DNA from: an uncultured Lachnospiraceae bacterium
GTDB taxonomy: Bacteria; Bacillota; Clostridia; Lachnospirales; Lachnospiraceae
Reading direction: 5' to 3'
NCBI GenBank assembly: GCA_910586715.1
Contig: CAJUJG010000003.1
Location: 1-37,335 of the forward strand
DNA length: 37,335 nt
Shown here: piece by piece, positions 30,018 to 37,335 of the stretch
How the letters are laid out: each line of letters begins with the position of its first letter
How positions within the stretch are numbered: position 1 is the first letter of the stretch
Made by a program: the position numbers and the translations under genes
The notes under the pieces: model-generated
The model's database searches: none
Told to the model about the DNA's origin: nothing
What the model saw: the letters and a program-made list of their open reading frames with translations, nothing else

Positions 30018-31625
30018 ATGCCCGTTAAGTATGTATTTGTAACCGGCGGCGTCGTATCAGGACTTGGAAAAGGAATTACTGCTGCATCGCTTGGCCGGCT
30101 TTTAAAGTCAAGAGGATACAAGGTCACAATGCAAAAATTCGATCCATATATCAATATTGACCCCGGCACCATGAACCCCATCCAGCATGGCGAAGTCTTT
30201 GTCACGGACGACGGCGCGGAAACCGACCTTGATTTAGGTCACTATGAGCGCTTTATTGATGAAAGTCTTGACAAAAATTCCAACGTCACTACCGGAAAAG
30301 TTTACTGGAGCGTCCTCCAAAAAGAGCGGCGCGGCGATTACGGAGGCGGCACCGTCCAGGTGATTCCGCACATCACCAACGAAATTAAGAGCCGCTTTTA
30401 CAGGAATTTCACCGACCCTGACATGCGCATTGCCATTATTGAGGTCGGTGGCACGGTCGGCGACATTGAGAGCCAGCCGTTTTTGGAATCCATCCGCCAG
30501 TTCCAGCATGAGGTCGGGCATGAAAACGCGATTTTAATCCACGTGACGCTGATTCCCTATCTGAGCGCCTCGCAGGAAATGAAAACCAAGCCGACGCAGG
30601 CAAGTGTAAAAGAGCTTCAGGGAATGGGAATCCAGCCGGATATTATCGTATGCCGGAGCGAACATGCACTCGATCACGGAATTAAAGACAAAATTGCGCT
30701 GTTTTGTAATGTGCCCACTTCCCATGTGCTGCAAAATCTCGATGTCGAGTATCTCTATGAAGCGCCTCTTGCAATGGAACGGGAACATTTGGCGGAGGTT
30801 GCCTGCGAATGTCTGCACTTAAAATGTCCTGAACCCGACTTGGAAGAATGGGCAAAAATGGTTGACGATTTAAAAACACCGACGCAGGAAGTCAATATTG
30901 CGCTGGTCGGAAAATATACTCAGCTTCACGACGCCTACATAAGCGTAGTGGAAGCCTTAAAACACGGCGGAATTCCGCAGCACGCCACCGTCAACATCAA
31001 GTGGGTGGACTCGGAGCAGGTGAACGCCGAAAACGTTTCGGATATTTTGGGAGACGTTGAAGGTATCCTTGTCCCCGGCGGTTTTGGCGACCGCGGAATC
31101 GAGGGCATGATTGACGCAATCCGCTATGCGCGGGAAAACAATATTCCGTTCCTTGGTCTGTGCCTTGGAATGCAGCTGTCTATCGTGGAGTATGTCAGAA
31201 ACGTGGTCGGCTACAACGACGCACACAGCATTGAACTTGACCCCAACACAATCCATCCCGTTATCGCACTGATGCCGGATCAAAACGGCGTGGAAGACAT
31301 CGGCGGCACGCTACGGCTCGGCTCATATGAATGCCACCTCGACACAGCGTCGAAAGCGTACAAGCTCTATGGCAGCGAAGTGATTCATGAGCGTCACAGG
31401 CACCGCTATGAAGTGAATAACGATTACCGAAATGTGCTCTCGGAAAAAGGTATGCTCCTATCCGGGCTTTCCCCTGACGGGCGGATTGTGGAGATGATTG
31501 AAATTCCCAAACATCCGTTCTTCCTCGCAACACAGGCACACCCCGAGTTAAAGAGCAGGCCAAACAGACCGCATCCGTTGTTTAAAGGGCTTGTGGAAGC
31601 GGCGATTGCTTATAAAAATAAATGA
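30018..31625 (+). CDS. pyrG: CTP synthase
   Basis: PyrG aminates UTP to CTP using ATP and glutamine. The 535-residue protein starts at MPVKYVFVTGGVVSGLGKG (30018, GAAAGGA upstream); an earlier in-frame ATG at 30009 lies too close to the binding site. The amidoligase domain (about 1-265) has the P-loop GGVVSGLGKGITAAS, DPYINIDPGTMNP and EVGGTVGDIES. The C-terminal class I glutaminase (about 290-535) has the oxyanion loop VPGGFGDRG, the nucleophile cysteine in FLGLCLGMQL, and the histidine/glutamate pair in ATQAHPELKSRP. It is monocistronic, with its own promoter and a 13-bp stem terminator. Confidence 0.98.
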   Translation: MPVKYVFVTGGVVSGLGKGITAASLGRLLKSRGYKVTMQKFDPYINIDPGTMNPIQHGEVFVTDDGAETDLDLGHYERFIDESLDKNSNVTTGKVYWSVLQKERRGDYGGGTVQVIPHITNEIKSRFYRNFTDPDMRIAIIEVGGTVGDIESQPFLESIRQFQHEVGHENAILIHVTLIPYLSASQEMKTKPTQASVKELQGMGIQPDIIVCRSEHALDHGIKDKIALFCNVPTSHVLQNLDVEYLYEAPLAMEREHLAEVACECLHLKCPEPDLEEWAKMVDDLKTPTQEVNIALVGKYTQLHDAYISVVEALKHGGIPQHATVNIKWVDSEQVNAENVSDILGDVEGILVPGGFGDRGIEGMIDAIRYARENNIPFLGLCLGMQLSIVEYVRNVVGYNDAHSIELDPNTIHPVIALMPDQNGVEDIGGTLRLGSYECHLDTASKAYKLYGSEVIHERHRHRYEVNNDYRNVLSEKGMLLSGLSPDGRIVEMIEIPKHPFFLATQAHPELKSRPNRPHPLFKGLVEAAIAYKNK

Positions 31626-31633
31626 TACTGCTC

Positions 31634-31663
31634 AAATGGCTATGCGTTTTCGCATAGCCATTT
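31634..31663 (+). terminator. Terminator hairpin between pyrG and the convergent capA-like gene
   Basis: Perfect 13-bp arms AAATGGCTATGCG and CGCATAGCCATTT surround a TTTT loop in the 55-bp gap between convergent genes. The arms end in A and T runs, so it can work in both directions. Confidence 0.85.
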
Positions 31664-31680
31664 ATCCGTATATTCAATCC

Positions 31681-33135
31681 TTACTCCGCAAAATCCACCC
31701 CATACCTCCCATCCGCCCACGTAATCGCAAGCGGTCTTAAATCATACGCCGAAATCCGGTACCCGTCCGCCGTAAGCGACACCGTAAACTCCGCCATACC
31801 GCCCTTAACACACGACTGTTCAGGCTGCGCGCTGATATAATTCCCAATCGAATAAAAAATAAGCATCTCATGCCCATCCTGCCCTGTCAAAACCTCAAAC
31901 GGCTGTAAACTATGCGAATGCGTTCCAATCACCGCATCCACGCCGCACTCCAAAAACACCTGCGCCCATCTTTTCTGATAATCATCGGGTTCCTGCGCAT
32001 ACTCCGTACCCCAATGCGCAAACACAATCACAAAATCGGCATCGCTTTTCGCCTGCGCAATGTCCTCACGGATTTGTTCCTCATCCTCCAGCAAATGCAC
32101 CATATGCGGATTTTCCTTTGGCAGTGCAATCCCGTTTGTCCCATACGTATAATTCAACAATGCAAACTGCACGCCATTTCGCACAATCATCCGATACGGC
32201 TTATATTCTGCTTCCAAACGCGACTGTATTCCAAGGCAGACAACCCCGCTGTCCTCAAAAAACTGTTTGGTAAAATCCACCCCGTCCGCGCCTCTGTCAA
32301 GCGCATGGTTCGTCGCACACGTCACCACGTCAAAGCCCGCATCCGCAATCGCATCCCCCACTTGAACAGGCGTTCCAAAGCGCGGATAACCGCTCACCAT
32401 TGACAATTCGCTAACAAGCGGCGTTTCCTGATTCATAATAGAAACATCACTGTCCGCAATCGCATCTCTCATATTTTCAAACAGAAAATCAAAATTCCCG
32501 CCATTTTGCAGTCCGTATCGGTAAATCGGCTCATGCGCCAAAAGATCTCCGAACGCGGCAAACGAAATACTGCCCTCTTCCTTCGTAAATCCCCATGAGT
32601 CCCAAACCCAACTACTGACTGCGCCCTCCAAATCCGTCAGCCAAAGGCGACAGTGCGGCGCACCCTTCCCATTGGACACAATATCCGAAATCTCCAAACC
32701 AAGATAAGAAGACATCCACTTCGGTTTCACCAAACCAGGCGCACACTCATAGACAAACAAATGCTGAGACCACTGCCGCTCATCCTTCTCCACCCAAACA
32801 GGCTTACTCTTCCCATACCGCCCCCGTTTCCAGCAGAGCAGCGCCAGTTCGTCCTGTCCGTCATTGTCGGCATCACAAAACAAAGCCTTCTGAACCTTCA
32901 CATTATTCGGTGAGGTCCATATCACACTATTCGCATGCGTAACCGTTACAGATTTTTTTGACAAAGAGAACAGATACTCCCCCGAAGCATTGCATCCCGC
33001 CGTTTCCTCCCACGAAATCCAGCGCGGCAAAAAAGCGCCGCCATTCTGCAGAAAAAGCAGAAGCACAGCGGCGCCTGTCACCATAATCATGTATGATATT
33101 ATTTTAACAATAAGTTTTTTCGACAATTTTTCCAA
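31681..33135 (-). CDS. CapA-family protein with N-terminal membrane anchor and FG-GAP-like segment
   Basis: This 484-residue surface protein is predicted to be anchored by one N-terminal helix (about residues 8-30). Residues 45-180 look beta-rich and include one FG-GAP/calcium-loop motif DADNDGQDEL (88-97). The C-terminal CapA domain (about 190-440) is a metallophosphoesterase-like fold with FGDLLAHEP, MNQETPL, CATNHALDRG, FAHWGTEY and IGTHSHSLQP. CapA proteins act in poly-gamma-glutamate export or release, but no capB or capC is near, so that function is not established. The start is TTG with GGGAA upstream, lying in the last codons of the DUF3160 gene 4 bp away; the two are clearly coupled. 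Confidence 0.88.
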   Translation of the reverse strand: MEKLSKKLIVKIISYMIMVTGAAVLLLFLQNGGAFLPRWISWEETAGCNASGEYLFSLSKKSVTVTHANSVIWTSPNNVKVQKALFCDADNDGQDELALLCWKRGRYGKSKPVWVEKDERQWSQHLFVYECAPGLVKPKWMSSYLGLEISDIVSNGKGAPHCRLWLTDLEGAVSSWVWDSWGFTKEEGSISFAAFGDLLAHEPIYRYGLQNGGNFDFLFENMRDAIADSDVSIMNQETPLVSELSMVSGYPRFGTPVQVGDAIADAGFDVVTCATNHALDRGADGVDFTKQFFEDSGVVCLGIQSRLEAEYKPYRMIVRNGVQFALLNYTYGTNGIALPKENPHMVHLLEDEEQIREDIAQAKSDADFVIVFAHWGTEYAQEPDDYQKRWAQVFLECGVDAVIGTHSHSLQPFEVLTGQDGHEMLIFYSIGNYISAQPEQSCVKGGMAEFTVSLTADGYRISAYDLRPLAITWADGRYGVDFAE

Positions 33136-33139
33136 TGCT

Positions 33140-35401
33140 TTATTCCCATTGATACTGATAGCGATAGCTTGCCGTCCAACCGGGCTTCTCTATCGAAGCA
33201 TCTTTCTCATGATTTCCCTCAGCATTCGGCTGAATGCCCAACATCTGACGCCACTTTGAATCCGTCAAACGGTCATTCATCGGCCACGCAAACTGATAGA
33301 ACGAATAAACGCTCCCCTTCGCAATCTTAATCTTGCCATCCACCTCAATGACCACAAAAATGGTGGAAGGATCGCCTGTTCCTGCCTCGAGGACGCTCCC
33401 CGATTCCCAATCAGTCGCAATATCCGCAATAATCGCCGCAGGACACTCTTTGGTGGCAATATATTCTTCGTTGCTGTTTTCCTTCACCGCCTCATACCAA
33501 AAATGCTCGATATTACCGCCATAACTTCTGATAAACTCATACTCCTCGTCCGTCAGCAGCTCGTTTTGCAGCTCCTTATTGGAAATCGTAACCATCTGCT
33601 GCGCCATCTGCGACAGCCGCGAAAGATTTTCCTCCTGCTCCGGCGAAAGCATTCCGTACTTTTTCAATCCCTGCGCCGTCATATCCGCAAGACTTGCAAA
33701 CCGTGCATAAACAAGCGGCTCCGGCTCCACATATCCCCTGTCGTCTGGCTCGTCGTCATAGCCGCCGCCCATCTCGGCAATCACCTGCTTTGAGTAAAGA
33801 ATCGTATCATGCTTCAGCTCCGCATAACTGCCTGCAAAACACTCCAAATTCTTCTTTGTCCACTCGTCGTTTTGCATAAACACCGGATAACCTTCGCCCT
33901 TCGGCACAAGCAGCGGACGCAGCGTATGCAGCCATCCCGCATACAGGCTTGCCGACCACAGCGCATCGTTGTCCGCAGACAATCCCGTCTGAAGCTTTTC
34001 CATATTTTCCGAATAGCCCTCATAATCCTCCGCGCCGCTCTCCTTTAAAATCGAAAGCGCCATATCGCTGCCAAGCGCCGCAGGCACATCAAGCACATCG
34101 GGCAGCATCCGCTTTTCGTCCGCACTGTTTTTGCCCACATTCCTGTATATCAGATTTTGCATAATCTCTGCGTCAATCGTAAACCGCTGCCCCATAAACC
34201 GAAATCCGGGAATGACATTGCTTTCCTCCCATTCATAAATCGGAATGGAATTAATCTTCGGCGGCGTCAATGCTGCCGTCTTTTCATGAAACTTTGCAAA
34301 AGCGTCCTGCGTTCCAATCAAGTCCGCCGTTCCAATACTTCCCCCGTATACTTCGCTGACAAGCGGCGCATACTCACACACGCCCGAGTCGTCGCTCGCC
34401 CCTGCAAAAAACGACGTTACACTGTAAATCGCTCCCCAAAGGCTGACCGCTTCCCCGTCGTCCGCAAGCGCTTTCGTTATCAAAAATGCGCTTCTGTCAA
34501 GGTCCTCCTCTTTCTGCTGAAAATGGATTCTGCCGTACCACATCATCGCCTTAAAATACTTCTCAAGCTTCTCGTCACCCTCATAGTAACCGCGCGGCAC
34601 ATACTGGGAATAATCCTCCTCGTCCTCCCGAATGCCCGATATGGCGACACCCTCCGCGCGCTCAATTTTATCAACTTCGCTCTGCACCATCTGCGCTACG
34701 TCGGGATCGACCTGCGCGTTCTCATCCAACAACTTCTTACCGATTGTGAAAAAAGCGACATTGCGCTTTGCCGCACTTTCCCACTCGCTGCCCTTTAATG
34801 TCTCGTACTGTGCAAGACTGTTTTCAAGCATTTTATCACTAAGCTTTACAAGACTGTCAAACAGATAATCCCGCTCAATGTTTTTCAATAAATGGCTGAA
34901 ATACAAATGATATGTATGCATCAGCGAATCCACCGTCACAAAATTTGGTATCAGCTCATAGCGGTTAATCTCATAGACCTCAAAAAACTCATTTCCCGCG
35001 CTTCCCGCCACAACAAAGCCATTCTTCACCAGTTTTTCCACAAGCTGCGGATCGTCCTCGCTAAAGTAAAACTGATTTAAGTTTACAACATTAGCCAAAT
35101 CCGGCTCTATGCTATACCGCGTCACCTGCGGTGTGACATTCTCCGACACACTCTGCGGCAGACTGCCGACCAGCATCGGGCGCCGCCCCATATACAAATC
35201 GAGCGTCACCTCTGTATCCACAGACGACACATCTTGCCCTTCCTGCGTCTGCGGCGCTGAAGGCTGCTCTGTTTCCTGCTGCGTCTGCGTTTCCGCCGTC
35301 GATGTCTCGTTTCCGTTCGGCTGTGCAGGCGCACCGCAGCCGCCAAGCAGACTGACCGCCAACACCGCTGCCGTTAATTTTTTGTATTTCCATTTTTTCA
35401 T
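33140..35401 (-). CDS. DUF3160 lipoprotein of unknown function
   Basis: This exported 753-residue lipoprotein is started at MKKWKYKK (35401). There AAGGA lies 6 nt upstream; the ATG at 35407 is too close to that site. The signal peptide ends in lipobox LLGGCG. A Thr/Gln/Pro-rich linker reaches about residue 65. The rest matches my memory of the DUF3160 family (DSLMHTYHLYFSHLLKNIE, FRFMGQRFTIDAEIMQNLIYR, ALGSDMALSIL, LHTLRPLL, VIAEMGGGYDDEPDDRGYVEPEPLVYARF-type region), mostly helical with a beta tail (TIFVVIEVDGKIKIAKGSVYSFYQFAWP). The biochemical role is unknown. It is followed within 4 bp by the CapA-like gene, and a good promoter lies upstream. Confidence 0.88.
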   Translation of the reverse strand: MKKWKYKKLTAAVLAVSLLGGCGAPAQPNGNETSTAETQTQQETEQPSAPQTQEGQDVSSVDTEVTLDLYMGRRPMLVGSLPQSVSENVTPQVTRYSIEPDLANVVNLNQFYFSEDDPQLVEKLVKNGFVVAGSAGNEFFEVYEINRYELIPNFVTVDSLMHTYHLYFSHLLKNIERDYLFDSLVKLSDKMLENSLAQYETLKGSEWESAAKRNVAFFTIGKKLLDENAQVDPDVAQMVQSEVDKIERAEGVAISGIREDEEDYSQYVPRGYYEGDEKLEKYFKAMMWYGRIHFQQKEEDLDRSAFLITKALADDGEAVSLWGAIYSVTSFFAGASDDSGVCEYAPLVSEVYGGSIGTADLIGTQDAFAKFHEKTAALTPPKINSIPIYEWEESNVIPGFRFMGQRFTIDAEIMQNLIYRNVGKNSADEKRMLPDVLDVPAALGSDMALSILKESGAEDYEGYSENMEKLQTGLSADNDALWSASLYAGWLHTLRPLLVPKGEGYPVFMQNDEWTKKNLECFAGSYAELKHDTILYSKQVIAEMGGGYDDEPDDRGYVEPEPLVYARFASLADMTAQGLKKYGMLSPEQEENLSRLSQMAQQMVTISNKELQNELLTDEEYEFIRSYGGNIEHFWYEAVKENSNEEYIATKECPAAIIADIATDWESGSVLEAGTGDPSTIFVVIEVDGKIKIAKGSVYSFYQFAWPMNDRLTDSKWRQMLGIQPNAEGNHEKDASIEKPGWTASYRYQYQWE

Positions 35402-35453
35402 AAACATTCCTTACACTCCCCCTTTACATAACCTTCCTGCTTTTATCAACTTT

Positions 35454-35482
35454 AGTATAGCAGTGCAATAATGCATTTGCAA
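35454..35482 (-). promoter_or_regulatory. Sigma-A promoter for the DUF3160-CapA pair
   Basis: The minus strand shows TTGCAA, a 17-bp spacer, then TATACT, about 50 bp upstream of the DUF3160 start. It begins right after the gdhA terminator. Confidence 0.8.
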
Positions 35483-35483
35483 G

Positions 35484-35533
35484 AAAAACCCCATGAACAT
35501 CTTCAACTATTAAGTCGAATTTGCTCACGGGGT
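35484..35533 (-). terminator. Intrinsic terminator of gdhA
   Basis: On the minus strand ACCCCGTGAGCA pairs imperfectly with TGTTCATGGGGT, which is followed by TTTTTC. It lies about 25 bp beyond the gdhA stop. Confidence 0.85.
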
Positions 35534-35556
35534 CCTGTCAATTCATATCAAACAAA

Positions 35557-36891
35557 TTAGCAAACGCCTTGTGCCAACATCGCATTCACTACTTTCTCAA
35601 ATCCTGCAATATTTGCACCTGCAACATAGTTGCCTTCCATGCCGTATCTCTTTGCCGCGTCGTCAATATTATGATAAATATTTACCATAATACCTTTAAG
35701 CTTCGCGTCAACTTCCTCAAAACTCCAGCTTAAACGCTCGCTGTTCTGAGACATCTCCAATGCAGATGTCGCAACGCCACCCGCATTTGCAGCCTTGCCG
35801 CCGACAAACCATACGCCGTTTGCCTGCAGATACTCTGTCGCATCAATTGTAGTCGGCATATTCGCGCCCTCGCATACGCACTTGCAGCCGTTTGCAACCA
35901 ACTGCTTTGCGTCGTCAAGCAAAAGCTCGTTCTGTGTCGCACAAGGAAGTGCAATATCACATTTTATCTGCCATACACCGCGGCCCTCATGATACTGTGC
36001 ACTTGGTCTTGCCGCCGCATACTCTGTCAGTCTTGCTCTCTTAACTTCCTTAACCTCTTTCAAAAGCGCTACATCAATGCCTTCCGGATCATAAATCCAA
36101 CCCGTAGAATCCGAACATGTAACAACCTTAGCGCCCATCTGCTGTGCCTTTTGTGTCGCATAAATCGCTACGTTACCCGCACCGGAAACAACAACCGTCT
36201 TGCCTTCCATAGACTCGCCATGGCACTTAATCAATTCCTCTGTCAGATACAAAAGACCGTATCCTGTTGCCTCCGTACGGGCAAGGGAACCGCCGTATGT
36301 AAGTCCCTTTCCTGTCAGAACGCCTTCAAACATTCCCTTAATTCTCTTATATTGACCAAACATAAAGCCAATCTCTCTTGCGCCCGTTCCGATGTCGCCT
36401 GCCGGAACGTCAACGTCAGCGCCGATATACTTTGAAAGCTCTGTCATAAAGCTTTGGCAGAATGCCATAATCTCTCTGTCCGACTTACCCTTCGGGTCGA
36501 AATCAGAACCGCCCTTGCCGCCGCCGATTGGAAGGCTTGTCAGGGAATTCTTGAAAATCTGCTCAAAGCCTAAGAACTTGATAATACCCAAATTTACGGA
36601 AGGGTGTAAACGCAGACCTCCCTTGTAAGGTCCGATTGCGTTGTTAAACTGTACGCGGAACCCTCTGTTTACCTGAACCTGCCCCTTGTCGTCCACCCAG
36701 GGAACACGGAACATAATCATACGGTCCGGCTCTGTGATGCGCTCTAAAATCGCATTCTTTTTGTAAAGCTCCTCATTTGCCTCAACAACAGGTCTTAAGG
36801 AATTAAGCACCTCTGTAACTGCCTGCAAAAACTCCGGCTCGCTTGCATTCTTCTGCTTTACGAGCTCTAATACCTCATCAACATAAGACAT
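35557..36891 (-). CDS. gdhA: NADP-type glutamate dehydrogenase
   Basis: GdhA interconverts 2-oxoglutarate plus ammonium and glutamate, usually assimilating ammonium with NADPH. The 444-residue protein is the hexameric small type. It has the substrate region IGPYKGGLRLHPSVN, the catalytic lysine region PIGGGKGGSDFDPKGKSD, VPAGDIGTGAREIGFMFG, the Rossmann motif VVSGAGNVAIYATQ, and the late ANAGGVATSALEM. Cofactor preference is inferred from family resemblance. An AGGAGG site precedes the ATG and a promoter lies about 125 bp upstream. It is monocistronic. Confidence 0.96.
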   Translation of the reverse strand: MSYVDEVLELVKQKNASEPEFLQAVTEVLNSLRPVVEANEELYKKNAILERITEPDRMIMFRVPWVDDKGQVQVNRGFRVQFNNAIGPYKGGLRLHPSVNLGIIKFLGFEQIFKNSLTSLPIGGGKGGSDFDPKGKSDREIMAFCQSFMTELSKYIGADVDVPAGDIGTGAREIGFMFGQYKRIKGMFEGVLTGKGLTYGGSLARTEATGYGLLYLTEELIKCHGESMEGKTVVVSGAGNVAIYATQKAQQMGAKVVTCSDSTGWIYDPEGIDVALLKEVKEVKRARLTEYAAARPSAQYHEGRGVWQIKCDIALPCATQNELLLDDAKQLVANGCKCVCEGANMPTTIDATEYLQANGVWFVGGKAANAGGVATSALEMSQNSERLSWSFEEVDAKLKGIMVNIYHNIDDAAKRYGMEGNYVAGANIAGFEKVVNAMLAQGVC

Positions 36892-37016
36892 CTTTAAATC
36901 CTCCTTGTTTTCCGAAGAAAAATGAAATTTTCCTTCTTATGATAAATAAATGTTTAACTAACAATATATTTAAACTGTTTGTTTCAACACTGTAATGCGT
37001 TAAACTCAACACTCAT

Positions 37017-37045
37017 ATTATAGTAGAATTTTTTTTCAAGTACAA
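37017..37045 (-). promoter_or_regulatory. Sigma-A promoter for gdhA
   Basis: The minus strand shows TTGTAC, a 17-bp spacer, then TATAAT. The predicted leader (about 37010 to 36892) is A/T-rich, with repeated GTTTAA/TTAAAC motifs in both orientations and no strong hairpin. Confidence 0.75.
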
Positions 37046-37123
37046 CAAAAAGTTTCTCTACCGCGTAATTTTGTGGATTTTACTAAAATTAATCGTCATA
37101 AATCACAATTTTCTGTACTATTT

Positions 37124-37166
37124 CAGGCAATTTTGTGCGTTGCAACGCACATTTATGCTGTATGTT
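37124..37166. repeat. Perfect 16-bp palindrome, possible terminator or decayed copy of the TIR element
   Basis: GTGCGTTGCAACGCAC (37135-37150) is a perfect palindrome. It is flanked by CAGGCAA on the left and ATGCTGTATGTT on the right, close to CAGGCAA and ATGCTGTACGTT in the element at 29711-29868. It lies about 35 bp after the stop of the cotransporter gene and may end that transcript. Confidence 0.55.
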
Positions 37167-37183
37167 CTGTTTTTTGGACTGCG

Positions 37184-37335
37184 CTATATCTTGTATTTCG
37201 CCAAATACTGCTGATACAGCACATCAAATTCACTTCCCTCGTCTTTTGTCAGACTGTCAACATATTCATGTGCGTACGTATCATTCTCGTAAAGCTGCAT
37301 AACGCCGATTGCAAGGTTAGAGCAATGGTCCGCAA
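37184..37335 (-). CDS. C-terminal end of a Na/Pi-cotransporter family protein (PhoU domain), partial
   Basis: Reading the minus strand from the window edge gives 49 codons and a TAG stop. The peptide contains ADHCSNLAIGVMQLYEND, then TYAHEYVDSL, and ends QQYLAKYKI. The DHCSN motif followed by HEYV and a basic C-terminus is what I know from the PhoU-like tail of NptA-type Na+/phosphate symporters. In stand-alone PhoU the pattern differs. The start and the membrane part lie outside the window, so family assignment rests on about 50 residues. Confidence 0.7.
   Translation of the reverse strand, partial: ADHCSNLAIGVMQLYENDTYAHEYVDSLTKDEGSEFDVLYQQYLAKYKI

Overview
The window reads as chromosomal DNA from a low-to-mid GC Clostridia, most likely a Lachnospiraceae-type gut anaerobe. 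The evidence is protein style (a 3H-domain NiaR regulator, the KtrA/KtrB pair, a DUF3160 lipoprotein, a DnaE beside PfkA), strong AGGAGG-type ribosome binding sites, consensus sigma-A promoters, and several small families that I recognise only from that group. It is mainly a housekeeping region. I saw no insertion sequence, prophage, CRISPR array, rRNA or tRNA.

Layout from left to right. Almost every gene is on the minus strand, so transcription runs right to left. At 54-2123 lie lysS and greA, behind a perfect TTGACA/TATAAT promoter. At 2296-4883 a likely operon encodes an unrecognised protein, a small family protein, CoaX and DusB. At 5052-7123 are birA and argF, separated by a double-hairpin repeat. 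At 7226-8419 is a secreted SH3/SleB-type cell-wall hydrolase with a leader of about 280 nt. At 8824-12580 is ktrB-ktrA-(SPOUT methyltransferase)-proC. pfkA and dnaE follow (12665-17219), each with its own promoter.

Between dnaE and a small membrane protein (17573-18025) sits a 105-bp hairpin-rich tandem duplication. A PAS-like/GGDEF/GAF-like protein comes next (18116-19888), then an envelope pair: a lipoprotein resembling trigger factor without its ribosome-binding domain, and a coiled-coil NlpC/P60 hydrolase (20063-22567). A small membrane-anchored protein (22726-23202) is divergent on the plus strand. At 23304-25549 are a histidine phosphatase, a stand-alone PTS-IIC-like transporter and niaR. 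The transporter promoter carries tandem TGTCTTGTCAG repeats that look like an operator, so I suspect it takes up niacin rather than sugar. uvrC and ftsH follow (25583-29669), then divergent pyrG (30018-31625, plus). On the right are a CapA-like protein and a DUF3160 lipoprotein as a tight pair (31681-35401), gdhA (35557-36891), and the C-terminal end of a Na/Pi-cotransporter-type PhoU domain running off the edge (37184-37335).

The least explained content is intergenic. Two diverged copies of a roughly 140-160 bp structured element (8465-8605 and 29711-29868) share terminal inverted repeats and three-hairpin architecture, with paired substitutions that keep the ends complementary. Both lie upstream of minus-strand envelope or quality-control genes (the wall hydrolase and ftsH). 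A second family of double hairpins (6081-6131 and 11165-11214) sits right after the argF and ktrB stop codons. I did not find a convincing new defence or biosynthetic system. The best leads are the niacin-transporter hypothesis, the structured repeats, the lipoprotein chaperone/hydrolase pair and the DUF3160-CapA pair.
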